DNA of 46,255 nt, taken from positions 1 through 46,255 of the forward strand of contig JALSRN010000058.1 of NCBI GenBank assembly GCA_026984735.1. Reading direction: 5' to 3'. Shown here in pieces: positions 8,037-17,029 of this stretch. Numbering within the stretch: position 1 is the stretch's first letter; every line of letters begins with the position of its first letter. The notes under the pieces were generated by a model. That model saw only the letters and a program-made list of their open reading frames with translations. It was not told the DNA's origin and made no database searches. The position numbers and the translations under genes were made by a program. This DNA comes from Sedimenticola sp. (lineage in GTDB: Bacteria > Pseudomonadota > Gammaproteobacteria > Chromatiales > Chromatiaceae).

Positions 8037-8215
8037 CAAGCCTCCTCTTCCGCCTCCAGCCGGCGCGCCTCTTCCTCCAGCATCACTGGGATGCCGTCCC
8101 GGATGGGAAAGGCCAGGCGGTCCGCCTTGCAGATCAGCTCCTGGTTCGCCTTGTCATAGACCAGTTTGCCCTTGCACAAGGGACAGACGAGAATATCAAG
8201 CAGCTTTTTGTCCAT
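8036..8215 (-). CDS. Trm112/YcaR-family small protein
   Basis: 59 residues. It has the family pattern [13 protein letters not shown] near the N-terminus, [21 protein letters not shown] in the middle and an acidic tail. The usual four-Cys zinc site is reduced to three visible Cys (two in CPLC, one in LICK). Trm112-like proteins activate methyltransferases in eukaryotes and archaea; the role of the bacterial YcaR group is not settled. It sits between lpxK and kdsB, as in E. coli and Pseudomonas. The start overlaps the end of lpxK by 20 bp and the stop overlaps kdsB by one base. Confidence 0.88.
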   Translation of the reverse strand: MDKKLLDILVCPLCKGKLVYDKANQELICKADRLAFPIRDGIPVMLEEEARRLEAEEEA

Positions 8216-9194
8216 CGTTCAGTTTCCTCAGCAAGAGGTCCAGTTGCCGGACGAAGGCTTCGTCCGGCTCCACGTCGATCTCCACCACCCAGTGGTTGTC
8301 CCCGGCGAAACGGCGGCATTTCACCGCGTCTTTCTCCGTCATCACCACCGGCAGATCGACATCGAAAGCCAGATCCTTTTTTCGATAGAGGTGATGGTCG
8401 GGAAAAGCGTGGGGCACCACTTCCAGGCCATGTCGGACCAAAAGATCGAAAAACCGCTGGGGATTGCCGATCCCCGCCACCGCATGAACCCGCTCTCCAG
8501 CGGCCTCGGAAAGCGAATGGACCCCGCCGGAATCTTCGTCGGCGCGCAACGCCACCACTCTTGGAGACACCACCTCCATGACGGGAACATCCCGCCGCCA
8601 CGGCCCGTTGCTGATCACCAGGTCCGCCCTCCGCAGGCGGGCGGCCGGTTCCCTGAGAGGGCCGGCGGGCAGCAGATGACCATTGCCCAATCCACGCGAG
8701 CCGTCCACCACGACGATCTCCAGGTCCCGACCCATGGCCAGGTGTTGCAGACCGTCATCGGAGATGACGATGTCGCAGGAGGTGTGTTCGAGCAGCGCCT
8801 CCACCGCCGCCACCCGGTCCGGCGCCGCGCACAGGGGGCAACCGGTGCGTCGCGCCAGCAGCACCGCCTCGTCCCCCACCATCACCGGGTCGCTGTCGGG
8901 CCGCACCTGCTGCGGCCAGTGGCGCGCCCGCCCCCCATAACCACGCGAGACGATACCCGGCGTGAACCCCAGGGATTTCAAATGGTGGGCCAGCCAGATC
9001 ACCAGCGGCGTCTTGCCCGTCCCTCCCACGGTGACGTTGCCCACCACCACCACAGGCACGGGGAAGCGCCGGGTCCTCTTCAGACCCACGCCATAGGCGA
9101 AACGGCGAAGCGCGATGCCGGCGGCGTAGAGCGCCGAGAATGGGAGAAGCGGCAGCGCGAGACGGCGGCTGCGGTACCACAGTCGGGTCAACAT
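8196..9194 (-). CDS. lpxK: tetraacyldisaccharide 4'-kinase
   Basis: 332 residues. LpxK phosphorylates the lipid A disaccharide precursor to lipid IV-A at the inner membrane. The sequence shows an N-terminal hydrophobic helix, the P-loop ([12 protein letters not shown]), the family motif [16 protein letters not shown], then ISDDGLQH and the substrate-site region [10 protein letters not shown]. The start is the ATG at 9194, one base into the exbD stop; a GTG at 9197 is an alternative. E. coli has msbA just upstream, but here exbD is in that place, as in Pseudomonas. Confidence 0.95.
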   Translation of the reverse strand: MLTRLWYRSRRLALPLLPFSALYAAGIALRRFAYGVGLKRTRRFPVPVVVVGNVTVGGTGKTPLVIWLAHHLKSLGFTPGIVSRGYGGRARHWPQQVRPDSDPVMVGDEAVLLARRTGCPLCAAPDRVAAVEALLEHTSCDIVISDDGLQHLAMGRDLEIVVVDGSRGLGNGHLLPAGPLREPAARLRRADLVISNGPWRRDVPVMEVVSPRVVALRADEDSGGVHSLSEAAGERVHAVAGIGNPQRFFDLLVRHGLEVVPHAFPDHHLYRKKDLAFDVDLPVVMTEKDAVKCRRFAGDNHWVVEIDVEPDEAFVRQLDLLLRKLNDGQKAA

Positions 9195-9622
9195 CACTCC
9201 GGCCCGGCCGCGGCCTGCGTGAGAAAGCTGAGCCGTTGCATGCCCAGTTGGGCGGCGGCGTCCATCACTTCGACCACCGACTGGAAAGGCGCCCGGCGGT
9301 CCGCCGTGACCCGGATGGGCGTCTCCGGCTTCCCTTCCGAAATCTTTTTGAAGGCGCGTTTCAGGGTCTCCACATCGTGGGTCACCAGCTCACGCCCTCC
9401 CACGTAGAAACGACCCTTTCCATCCACCACCACCTCGATCGTTTTCTGCTGGTGCTGCTCCTCCGCCTTGGCGGAGGCCTCGGGCAGATCCACTTTGAGC
9501 TGCTGCTGCTTGTCGAAGGTGGTGGAGACCATGAAAAAGATGAGCAGCAGGAACACCACGTCGATGAGCGGGGTCATGTCCACCCAGAGGTTCCTGGTGC
9601 GCCGTTGCGGGCGAATGTTCAT
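9194..9622 (-). CDS. exbD: ExbD/TolR-family proton-channel protein
   Basis: 142 residues. There is one N-terminal transmembrane helix with the conserved Asp (MTPLIDVVFLLLIFFMVSTTF region, about residues 16-36), followed by a periplasmic domain of TolR type. With ExbB it forms a proton-driven motor. The location inside an lpxK/comEC operon, away from tonB or tolA, is the arrangement known in Pseudomonas, where the partner is not established. The start overlaps the exbB stop (ATGA). Confidence 0.92.
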   Translation of the reverse strand: MNIRPQRRTRNLWVDMTPLIDVVFLLLIFFMVSTTFDKQQQLKVDLPEASAKAEEQHQQKTIEVVVDGKGRFYVGGRELVTHDVETLKRAFKKISEGKPETPIRVTADRRAPFQSVVEVMDAAAQLGMQRLSFLTQAAAGPE

Positions 9623-10233
9623 TCCTGCTCCCGTTCTCCTTGGAGCACCTCCACCATCTTGATCGCCTGCTCCTCCATGGCGATGGCCAACTCGTCCACC
9701 TTGCCGGTGAGATAACGGTGGGCAATGTAGGCCGGGATGGCCACGCTGAGGCCGGCGGCGGTGGTGATGAGCGCCTCCGAGATGCCCTCGGCGAGCACCG
9801 CCGGATTCCCCACCCCCGCCGTGGTGATGGCGGTGAACACTTTGATCATGCCGATGACGGTGCCCAACAGGCCCAGCAGCGGCGAGATGGAGGCGATGGT
9901 GCCCAGGGCGTTGAGATAGCGCTCCAGCTCGTGCACCACTTGGCGCCCCTCCTCTTCGATGGCCTCTTTCATCACTTCACGGGAATGGCGGAGGTTGGTG
10001 AGCCCGGTGGCCAGCATCCGCCCCAGCGGTGAACTCTCTCGGATGGCCAGGATCCGTTGCCGGTCCAGCTCGCCCTTCTTGTAGAGTTTCCAGATCTGCG
10101 GCAACAGCTGATCCGGCACCACCCGCTTTCGGCGGTAGGCCCAGAGCCGTTCCAGGGTGATGGCCATGGCCAGTACGGAACACAGGATGATGGGCCACAT
10201 CAACAGCCCGCCGGCCTTGATCAGTTCGAACAC
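9619..10233 (-). CDS. exbB: MotA/TolQ/ExbB-family proton-channel protein
   Basis: 204 residues from a GTG start at 10233, chosen because GAGGAG lies just upstream and because it begins the hydrophobic helix directly (VFELIKAGGLLMWPIILCSV). Three membrane helices are expected. The conserved C-terminal pair is visible around GTIASISPLLGLLGTVIGMIKVF and GISEALITTAAGLSVAIPAYIAHRY. It is the stator partner of ExbD. The start lies inside the 3' end of comEC (13-bp overlap). Confidence 0.92.
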   Translation of the reverse strand: MFELIKAGGLLMWPIILCSVLAMAITLERLWAYRRKRVVPDQLLPQIWKLYKKGELDRQRILAIRESSPLGRMLATGLTNLRHSREVMKEAIEEEGRQVVHELERYLNALGTIASISPLLGLLGTVIGMIKVFTAITTAGVGNPAVLAEGISEALITTAAGLSVAIPAYIAHRYLTGKVDELAIAMEEQAIKMVEVLQGEREQE

Positions 10234-12569
10234 GGTGACTGCTCCTCCTCGTCGATCCGTGCAATCATACTGCAAGCGCCTCTTTCCTGCCTCCATTGCC
10301 AATGTCGCCGGTGGGCCTTGGCGTACGCCTCCACCAGCCGGATGCGGCGGCGGGAGAGCCGCAGGCGGATGGCGCCCACGGCGGAGGTGTCCAGCAGATG
10401 CCCGGCCACCCGGCGCCAACGCTCCACCACTTCAGGCTTCGGAAACCCCCAGCGATTGAAGGGTCCCGCGGAAAAGAGCACCCATTGCGGCCGCGTGGCG
10501 GCGACGAAGGCGGGGCTGGAAGAAGTGGAGCTGCCGTGGTGCCCGGCCACCACCACCCCGCTGGCGAGCCGATGGCCGGCACGCCGAAGGAGGCGCGCCT
10601 CGCCATCGGCCTCCAGATCGCCCGTGAGCAGCGCCGCCTCCCGACCCGTGGAGACGCGCAGCACGCAGGAGGCGTCGTTCCCCCGCAGACGGCTCTCGGG
10701 CGGTGGCCAGAGGATCTGAAAGTGGACGCCGTCCCACCACCACTGGTCGCCCGCCCGACAGGGCACCACCCGTTGACGCAACCGCACCCGCTGGGGTTCA
10801 CCGGCGAGGATGCCATCCACCCTCGCCCGCGCCAACAGTCCGGCCGCGCCGCCCACATGGTCGTTGTCGCCGTGGCTGAGCACCAGCCGGTCCACCCGCC
10901 CCGCGCCCAGCCAGGCCAGATAGGGAGCCACCACGGCGGCCCCGGTATCGAAACCCGAAGGGAAAGCGGGGCCGGTGTCGTACACCAACAGATGGCGGTG
11001 GGTGCGGACCACCGCCGAAAGGCCCTGGCCCACGTCCAGCAGCGTCAGCTCGAAGCTGTTGGCCGGCGGTGGGCGTGGAATGCGCAGAAACATGAGGAGC
11101 GCCACCCCCAGGGGAACGGCGACGGCGGCGAACCGCCCTTTCCAACCCCTTCCCGCGAAGGGCCACGCCAGCCCCGCAGCCGCCGCTGCGAAAGCCGCCC
11201 ACAACCAAGGTTCCGTTCCCGCCACTTGCGGATTCCAGCGAGCCGCCCACTCCAGCCCCGCCAACAGCCGGTCGACGAGCCACCCCATGGCGGTGAGCCA
11301 GGGGCCGCCGGGCCAACCGAACGCCATCTCCAGAAGCGTGGCCACCAGCGCCCCCGGCACCACCAGCAGGGAGAAGAGCGGAATCGCCGCCAGGTTGACC
11401 AGGGGCGAAACCAGCGAAAGAGCCATCCCCTGCCACACCAGGATGGGAAGCAACCCCAGGGAGACCCCCAACTGCAGCCAGAGCCAGCGAATCCGCCCTC
11501 GCAGACGCGGCGCCCACACCAGCAGGATCGCCACCGCGCCGAAGGAGAGCCAGAATCCCGCCTCTTCCACGGCGGAAGGCTGCCACAGCAGCACCGCCAC
11601 CGCCGCCATGGCCAGCGCCCGCGCCGGCGGCAGATGGCGGCGGGCCAGCAAGGCGGCTACCAGCACCGCCAACATCACCAGAGCGCGCTGGGTGGGAAGA
11701 GAGAAGCCTGCCAGAGCCGCATAGCCGAAGGCGGCTGCCAGCGCCGCCGGAGCCGCTGCCAGCCGCGCCGGCCAGCGGGCGCAGAGGCTGGGAAACCGCC
11801 GCCACAGGGAAGCACTCAGCAGCCATACGAGCCCCGCAACCAGTCCAATATGGAGGCCGGAGATGGCCATCAGATGGCTGGTGCCGGTGGCGGAGAAGAG
11901 GTCCCGGAGCCGGTGGCCCAACCCACTGCGATCCCCCACCACCAGGGCCCGCATCACCGCGGCGGCCGCGGGAGAGTCCATCGTGCGATCCAGGGATGCG
12001 CTGATCTCCTGGCGCAGCCGGTCGATCCCCGGCTCCGCCGCTTCCAGATATTCACCTGCAACCACGTAGCCGCGATAGCGGACGCCCCGCGCCTGGAGCC
12101 AGCCGGCATAGTCGAACCCGCCGGGGTTGCGGTAGCCCACCACCGGTTTCAACTTCACCCGCATGCGCCAGCGCTCGCCGCTGCGCAGGGGGGGCGGATG
12201 GCGGTACCAGGCCAGACGAAACCGCCAGCGACCCGAGCGGCGGACACGGCCATCGACCAGACGGTCCGCCTGGAAATCGAAGGAGCAGCGCTGTTGGTCA
12301 CAGCGGGGCAGGCCCGCCACCCGTCCTTCCACGCCCACCGACCGCTGCAGCCAATGATCGGGCAGAACCGCCGGGTGGATCAGCCAGGCGTGCGCCAGCG
12401 CCCAGCAGAAGCCGGCCGGCAGCGCCAACAGAAAACGGTGGCGAGGTCGCCGCCAGGCGGCCGCCAGGGCCAGCGGGAGGGCTGGCCAGAACCAGAGCGG
12501 AAGCGCCAGCGCCGGCTGCCGCCCAGCCAGCCACACCCCCGCCACGAAGAGAATGGCGCTCCATGCCAT
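10221..12569 (-). CDS. comEC: DNA uptake channel protein ComEC/Rec2
   Basis: 782 residues. The order is standard: N-terminal hydrophobic DUF4131-like region, central competence domain with many transmembrane helices (ATGTSHLMAISGLHIGLVAGL marks its start near residue 230), and a C-terminal metallo-beta-lactamase-like domain beginning ELTLLDVGQGLSAVV with the metal-site motif SHGDNDHVGG. It forms the inner-membrane channel for single-stranded DNA in natural transformation. The full domain set and lack of breaks suggest a working gene. It heads the minus-strand operon that ends in kdsB, and faces away from the DUF2062 gene. Confidence 0.95.
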   Translation of the reverse strand: MAWSAILFVAGVWLAGRQPALALPLWFWPALPLALAAAWRRPRHRFLLALPAGFCWALAHAWLIHPAVLPDHWLQRSVGVEGRVAGLPRCDQQRCSFDFQADRLVDGRVRRSGRWRFRLAWYRHPPPLRSGERWRMRVKLKPVVGYRNPGGFDYAGWLQARGVRYRGYVVAGEYLEAAEPGIDRLRQEISASLDRTMDSPAAAAVMRALVVGDRSGLGHRLRDLFSATGTSHLMAISGLHIGLVAGLVWLLSASLWRRFPSLCARWPARLAAAPAALAAAFGYAALAGFSLPTQRALVMLAVLVAALLARRHLPPARALAMAAVAVLLWQPSAVEEAGFWLSFGAVAILLVWAPRLRGRIRWLWLQLGVSLGLLPILVWQGMALSLVSPLVNLAAIPLFSLLVVPGALVATLLEMAFGWPGGPWLTAMGWLVDRLLAGLEWAARWNPQVAGTEPWLWAAFAAAAAGLAWPFAGRGWKGRFAAVAVPLGVALLMFLRIPRPPPANSFELTLLDVGQGLSAVVRTHRHLLVYDTGPAFPSGFDTGAAVVAPYLAWLGAGRVDRLVLSHGDNDHVGGAAGLLARARVDGILAGEPQRVRLRQRVVPCRAGDQWWWDGVHFQILWPPPESRLRGNDASCVLRVSTGREAALLTGDLEADGEARLLRRAGHRLASGVVVAGHHGSSTSSSPAFVAATRPQWVLFSAGPFNRWGFPKPEVVERWRRVAGHLLDTSAVGAIRLRLSRRRIRLVEAYAKAHRRHWQWRQERGACSMIARIDEEEQSPCSN

Positions 12570-12731
12570 GAAACTCTCCCTGCGCGAAACCCTTCCAAGG
12601 AGGGACAGCGGGACAGCTCCGTCACCTCCGAAATTTGACCTGGAGCATGCAACAGCCCCGCCTCTGTGGTCAATGCCGGAGCTTCATGGTGAAATAGCCG
12701 ACACACCGGCCACCGTGGCGCTCCTTTCACC

Positions 12732-13268
12732 ATGCCCCGACATCTGCTCAAACGCTTTGCGCCGGATCACCGCAAGATCCGCGACCACAAGCATCTGCAG
12801 ATCTTCGGCAAACTGCTGCACGATCCCAACCTCTGGCACCTCAACCGCCGCTCGGTGGCCGGCGCCTTCGCCATCGGCCTTTTTTGGGCGATGATCCCCA
12901 TCCCTTTCCAGATGGTGGCCGCCGCCGCCACCGCCATCGTCTGGCGCGCCAACCTTCCCATCTCGGTGGCTCTGGTGTGGCTCACCAATCCGCTGACCAT
13001 GCCCCCCATCTTCTATTTCAACTATCGGGTGGGAACCTGGCTGCTGCCCAACTGCCGCCCGGTGGGCGACGTGGAGTTGAGCATGGAGTGGTTCGCGCAC
13101 AGCCTGGAACGGATCTGGGAGCCGCTCTATCTCGGCTCGGTGGTGGTGGGGCTGGCGCTGGCAGCGGCCGGCTACCTGGGAATGCGCGGCTTCTGGCGCT
13201 GGCACGTGGTGCGCCAGTACCGAAAAAAGACTCAGCGAGGACGCAACACCCCTTCCTCGAGGCGATAG
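12732..13268 (+). CDS. DUF2062 membrane protein
   Basis: 178 residues. It contains the DUF2062 signature [18 protein letters not shown] followed by [25 protein letters not shown], with about three membrane helices and a basic C-terminal tail ([10 protein letters not shown]). The function of the family is unknown. Placement between comEC and lolD is conserved in Pseudomonas-like genomes. Its last 37 bp overlap the end of lolD on the other strand. Confidence 0.88.
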   Translation: MPRHLLKRFAPDHRKIRDHKHLQIFGKLLHDPNLWHLNRRSVAGAFAIGLFWAMIPIPFQMVAAAATAIVWRANLPISVALVWLTNPLTMPPIFYFNYRVGTWLLPNCRPVGDVELSMEWFAHSLERIWEPLYLGSVVVGLALAAAGYLGMRGFWRWHVVRQYRKKTQRGRNTPSSRR

Positions 13269-13912
13269 ACCCGCTCCATGCGCCGCGCCAGCTCGGGATC
13301 GTGGGTGACGATGACGAAGCTGGTACCCTGAGCGCGATTGAGTTCCAACATCAGGTCGTAGATCCCCCTGGCGGTGGCGGGATCGAGATTGCCGGTGGGC
13401 TCGTCCGCCAGCACGCAGTCGGGCTCGGCCACCAGCGCCCGCGCCACGGCGGTGCGTTGACGCTCGCCGCCGGAGAGTTCGGAAGGCTTGTGCTGGATCC
13501 GCTCGGCCAAACCCACCCGCTCCAGCATCCGCGTGGCCCGACGCCGCGCCTCGACCACGGGCGCACGGCGCAACAGCAGCGGCATGGCCACGTTCTCCAG
13601 GGCGGTGAACTCCGGCAGCAGATGGTGAAACTGGTAGATGAAGCCCAAATGGCGGTTGCGCGCCAGGCAGCGCTTGGCCTCCGGCAGGGCGGAGAAGGGA
13701 TTGCCGCGCAACCGCACCTCGCCGCCATCGGGCTCGTCCAGCCCTCCCAGGCAGTGGAGCAAGGTGCTCTTTCCCGAACCGGAGGCGCCGACGATGGCCA
13801 CCTGCTCCCCCGCCTCCACCCGCAGGTTCACGCCCCGCAGCACCTCCACGGCCACCGGGCCGGTGGTGTAGGTGCGCCGCAAGCCGACGCTCTCCAGAAC
13901 CGCATCACTCAT
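13232..13912 (-). CDS. lolD: lipoprotein-releasing ABC transporter ATPase
   Basis: 226 residues. Walker A is [18 protein letters not shown], the ABC signature is [15 protein letters not shown], Walker B and the D-loop are [12 protein letters not shown], and the switch His lies in VIVTHD. Length and the LolD-typical GNLD ending agree. It powers extraction of outer-membrane lipoproteins from the inner membrane with LolC/E and hands them to LolA. It overlaps lolC upstream by 8 bp. Confidence 0.95.
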   Translation of the reverse strand: MSDAVLESVGLRRTYTTGPVAVEVLRGVNLRVEAGEQVAIVGASGSGKSTLLHCLGGLDEPDGGEVRLRGNPFSALPEAKRCLARNRHLGFIYQFHHLLPEFTALENVAMPLLLRRAPVVEARRRATRMLERVGLAERIQHKPSELSGGERQRTAVARALVAEPDCVLADEPTGNLDPATARGIYDLMLELNRAQGTSFVIVTHDPELARRMERVYRLEEGVLRPR

Positions 13913-15152
13913 AGCGCAACGCCTCCGCCGGCGGGGTTCGGTAGGCGTTCCACGCCGGATAGAGGGTCATCAAAAAACTGCAGAGGAAGGAGCCGGCGCC
14001 CACCAGGGCCACGTCCGACCAGTGCAGGTCGGAGGGCAGCTCGCTGATGTAATAGACGTCGGGATCGATGAAGTGGACATGGAAGAGCTGTTCGATCCAG
14101 CCCACCACCTCCTCCACGTGGAGGGCGAGCAGCACTCCCAGCACCACGCCCACCAGGGTGCCCACCAGGCCGATCACCGAACCTTGCACGATGAAGATGC
14201 GCATGATCTGGCGGGGCATGGCGCCGAAGGTCTTGAGAATGGCGATGTCGGCGCGCTTGTCCACCACCAGCATCACCAGCGTGGCGACGATGTTGAAAGC
14301 GGCGATCACCACGATGAAGAAGAGCAGAAGCCCCATCATGCGCTTCTCCATGCGCAGCGCGGCGAAGAAGTTGCGGTGCTGGTCGGTCCAGTCGATGACC
14401 CGGAACCACCCCTTGAAGCGGCTGGCCAACTCGTTCGAGACCTGGCGCGAGGCGAAGACGTCGTCCAGCTTGAGGCGGATGCCGGTGACGCCATCCTTCA
14501 TCTTCAGCAGGCGCGCCAGGTCCTCGAGGTTGGCGAGCGCCACGCCCCGGTCGTACTCGCCCATTCCCACGGAGAAGATGCCGCTCACGGTGAAGCGCTT
14601 CATCCGCGGCAGCGAACCGGTGGGCGTGGCGGTGAAGCGGGGCACCAGCAGCGTCACCTTGTCGCCCACCCGGGCGTCCAGCGCCAGCGCCAGTTCCCGC
14701 CCCAGGACGATGCGGAAGCGGCCGGCCTGGAGATCGTCCAGCTTACCGCGAGTCATGTGCCTGCCCACATCGACCACCCTGGGCTCCAGCGCGGGGTCGA
14801 TTCCCCGCACCACCACGCCGCTCACCTGCCGCCCGTGCACCAGCATGGCCTGGCTCTCCACATAGGGCGCCGCTCCCACCACCCGGGGATGCTCCAGCGC
14901 CTTCTCCAGCGCCTGACGCCAGTCACGCAGGCTGCCGCTCACCGCGCGGATGTCGGCATGGGAGGTCATGCCGAGGATGCGTTCGCGCACCTCTTTGTGA
15001 AAACCGTTCATCACCGAGAGCACGGTGATGAGCACGATCACCCCCAGGGCGATGCCCAGCGTGGAGATGAAAGAGATGAAGGAGATGAAATGGTTGCGCC
15101 GCTCGGCCCGGGTGTAGCGCAGCCCGATCCAGATGGAGAGGGGGTAGAACAT
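13905..15152 (-). CDS. lolC: lipoprotein-releasing ABC transporter permease LolC/E
   Basis: 415 residues. It has the LolC/E layout: an N-terminal segment [21 protein letters not shown] then a membrane helix, a large periplasmic domain (about residues 45-265), and three C-terminal FtsX-like helices ([23 protein letters not shown] is the coupling region). It is the only LolC/E gene seen, so a single permease of the LolF kind may act as a homodimer, or a second copy may lie elsewhere. The start at 15152 is the first ATG of the frame. Confidence 0.93.
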   Translation of the reverse strand: MFYPLSIWIGLRYTRAERRNHFISFISFISTLGIALGVIVLITVLSVMNGFHKEVRERILGMTSHADIRAVSGSLRDWRQALEKALEHPRVVGAAPYVESQAMLVHGRQVSGVVVRGIDPALEPRVVDVGRHMTRGKLDDLQAGRFRIVLGRELALALDARVGDKVTLLVPRFTATPTGSLPRMKRFTVSGIFSVGMGEYDRGVALANLEDLARLLKMKDGVTGIRLKLDDVFASRQVSNELASRFKGWFRVIDWTDQHRNFFAALRMEKRMMGLLLFFIVVIAAFNIVATLVMLVVDKRADIAILKTFGAMPRQIMRIFIVQGSVIGLVGTLVGVVLGVLLALHVEEVVGWIEQLFHVHFIDPDVYYISELPSDLHWSDVALVGAGSFLCSFLMTLYPAWNAYRTPPAEALRYE

Positions 15153-15244
15153 GGAGCGGGATTATACGGCATGGCAAAGGTGGAGGCAGTCGTCATCGAC
15201 CCGGCATGGATTGGCGCCGGGCTCGGGGGCTGGCGATCCTTTTC

Positions 15245-15550
15245 CTACCCTTTCCGTCGGGCCAGCCGCTTCGCCTTGGCCTTGGCGGCCGCCTTGCGGG
15301 CCTGCCGTTTCGAGTAGCGGCGAAACTCGGCGAGTTCGGTCCTGAGCCTGTTCTCTCTCTTCCGCTTCCTCTCGCTCTGCCGCTCCACCTTCTCGACCAC
15401 CGCCCGCGCCTTCTTCAGCGCCTTGTCGGCCTTGGTGGCCGCATCCTGGGCCTTGGCGGCGGCCTTCCTGGCCTTTCGCAGCACCTTCTGCAACTTGGCG
15501 AGCGCTTTCTCCTCCTTGGTGGGGGAGCCTTTTTTCGATTTCTTTCCCAT
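15245..15550 (-). CDS. basic Lys/Ala-rich protein (histone H1-like composition)
   Basis: 101 residues, about a third Lys or Arg and very rich in Ala, without Cys or Trp. The predicted form is one long helix, possibly coiled coil (repeats such as KARKAAAKAQDAATKADKAL). It begins MGKKSKKGSPTKEEK and ends in AKRLARRKG. The composition resembles bacterial histone H1-like or polyanion-binding proteins. It lies 11 bp downstream of the PPK2 gene in the same direction, so a link to polyphosphate is possible but unproven. Confidence 0.7.
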   Translation of the reverse strand: MGKKSKKGSPTKEEKALAKLQKVLRKARKAAAKAQDAATKADKALKKARAVVEKVERQSERKRKRENRLRTELAEFRRYSKRQARKAAAKAKAKRLARRKG

Positions 15551-15561
15551 GGAATTCTCCT

Positions 15562-16455
15562 TCAGTGGTTGTACACCCTGGCCGGCGGTCCGACGATGAG
15601 CGGATCGGGTTCTCCCACCGCCGCCTCATCCTTGTTGGGATAGTCCAGGTTGTAGAGAAAGTGGCGCATGCAGTTGATGCGGGCGCGCTTCTTGTCGTCG
15701 GACTTGACCACGGTCCAGGGGGCATCGGCGGTGTTGGTGTAGAAGAACATCGCCTTGCGCGCATTGGTGTAGTCGTCCCAGCGCTCCAGAGACTGCAGAT
15801 CGATGGGGCTGAGCTTCCAATGCTTGAGGGGATCGTGATAGCGCGAATGGAAGCGCCGCAGCTGTTCCTGGCGGCTCACCGAGAACCAGTATTTGAAAAA
15901 GATGGTGTCGGCGTTGACCAGCATGGTTTCGAGCTGGGGCGCCTGGCGCAGGAACTCGAGATACTCCTCGTCGGTGCAAAAACCCATCACCCGCTCCACG
16001 CCGGCGCGGTTGTACCAGGAACGGTCGAAGAAAGTCATCTCGCCCCTCGTGGGCAGATGGCAGATGTAGCGCTGGAAATACCACTCGCCCCGCTCCCGCT
16101 CCGAGGGCTTCTCCAGCGCCACCACGTGGGCCGCCCGGGGATTGAGGTGCTCCATGAAGCGCTTGATGGTGCCGCCCTTGCCGGCGGCGTCACGCCCTTC
16201 GAAGAGCACGAGGATCTTCTTGCCGGCCTCCTTCACCCAGGCCTGCACCTTGAGCAGCTCGATCTGCAAAAGGTGCTTCTGGTGCTCGTACTCCTCGAGC
16301 CCCATCTTCTCCGGATAGGGATACTCCCCCAGCTCGTAACTGAGGCGCAGCAGCTTCTTGCCGGAAATGATCTTCGGCGACTCCAGCACCTTTTGGGGGT
16401 TGCTCAGCCGTTCCAATAGCTTCTTCAGGCGCTTTCGATTCTTCTTCTTGGCCAT
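15562..16455 (-). CDS. ppk2: polyphosphate kinase 2 (PPK2 class I type)
   Basis: 297 residues from the ATG at 16455, chosen over an upstream ATG at 16563 because GGGAG precedes it and the added residues look non-coding. Walker A is LFEGRDAAGKGGTIKRF, and the PPK2 hallmark FFDRSWYNRAGVERVMGFC follows. RWDDYTNARKAMFFYTNTADAPWTVVKSDDK marks the C-terminal part. Enzymes of this class transfer phosphate between polyphosphate and nucleoside diphosphates. A second PPK2 lies at 41056-41961; the two differ clearly in sequence, so they are not a recent duplication. Confidence 0.93.
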   Translation of the reverse strand: MAKKKNRKRLKKLLERLSNPQKVLESPKIISGKKLLRLSYELGEYPYPEKMGLEEYEHQKHLLQIELLKVQAWVKEAGKKILVLFEGRDAAGKGGTIKRFMEHLNPRAAHVVALEKPSERERGEWYFQRYICHLPTRGEMTFFDRSWYNRAGVERVMGFCTDEEYLEFLRQAPQLETMLVNADTIFFKYWFSVSRQEQLRRFHSRYHDPLKHWKLSPIDLQSLERWDDYTNARKAMFFYTNTADAPWTVVKSDDKKRARINCMRHFLYNLDYPNKDEAAVGEPDPLIVGPPARVYNH

Positions 16456-16601
16456 CGGGACTCCCGCAACGAGATTGGACCGTCTCATTTTATCGCCACA
16501 TCGGTTTTCAAAAACATGCGGCAGATCAACAATCCAACGACAGAAAAGCTCTATGGTTGCCATGGCTGCTGCAGTGTTATATTTGCCCAGTGGACTTTGG
16601 A

Positions 16602-16913
16602 ATGAACAGGATCAATTTCGTCATGCCTAACAAATTTGTCTTGCCCCTCCTGTTGATCGGCCTCGGCTGCTCCCTGTCCGCGGCGGCCGAGGTGGTTACG
16701 GTCGGCAACTCGTACGACCAGGCCGCCCAACGCGGCATCGAAATGCCGGCCAACGGCATGACGATGAAGCGCGTGGAAAGGTGGTTCGGCACGCCGATCA
16801 AGAAGTACCCTCCCGTGGGCAACCCCCCCATCACCCGCTGGGAGTATCCGAACTACATCGTCTATTTCGAATACGACCGGGTCATCACCAGCGTGTTGAA
16901 ACACCGGCGCTGA
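16602..16913 (+). CDS. small exported protein of unknown function
   Basis: 103 residues from the ATG at 16602, or 96 from 16623. Either start gives a signal peptide (PNKFVLPLLLIGLG, cleavage near SAAA-E). The mature part has GMTMKRVERWFGTPIKKYPP and ITRWEYPNYIVYFEYDRVITSVL, a pattern reminiscent of small beta-rich envelope proteins of the SmpA/BamE type, where a 'fG.P' turn is followed by paired strands. I do not assign a name. It is divergent from the PPK2 gene. Confidence 0.72.
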   Translation: MNRINFVMPNKFVLPLLLIGLGCSLSAAAEVVTVGNSYDQAAQRGIEMPANGMTMKRVERWFGTPIKKYPPVGNPPITRWEYPNYIVYFEYDRVITSVLKHRR

Positions 16914-16968
16914 GGCTCCCGGCCGCCGCTGCTTTCCATACCCTCCCAATTCCCCAGCCGCTCCGCTG

Positions 16969-16996
16969 TTGACGCAGGCGCGGCGGTTCCTATACT
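16969..16996 (+). promoter_or_regulatory. sigma70-type promoter for the trpD2-Rieske unit
   Basis: TTGACG at 16969-16974, a 16-bp spacer and TATACT at 16991-16996. It lies 33 bp before the start at 17030. No other gene could use it. Confidence 0.65.
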
Positions 16997-17029
16997 GGCC
17001 GCAACGAGCACAGTTTCGCGGAGCCTTTC

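Noticed and set aside
10296-12638. 780-residue plus-strand open frame opposite comEC
   Set aside because: Its composition is dominated by Arg, Pro, Gln and His with no domain; comEC on the other strand is complete.
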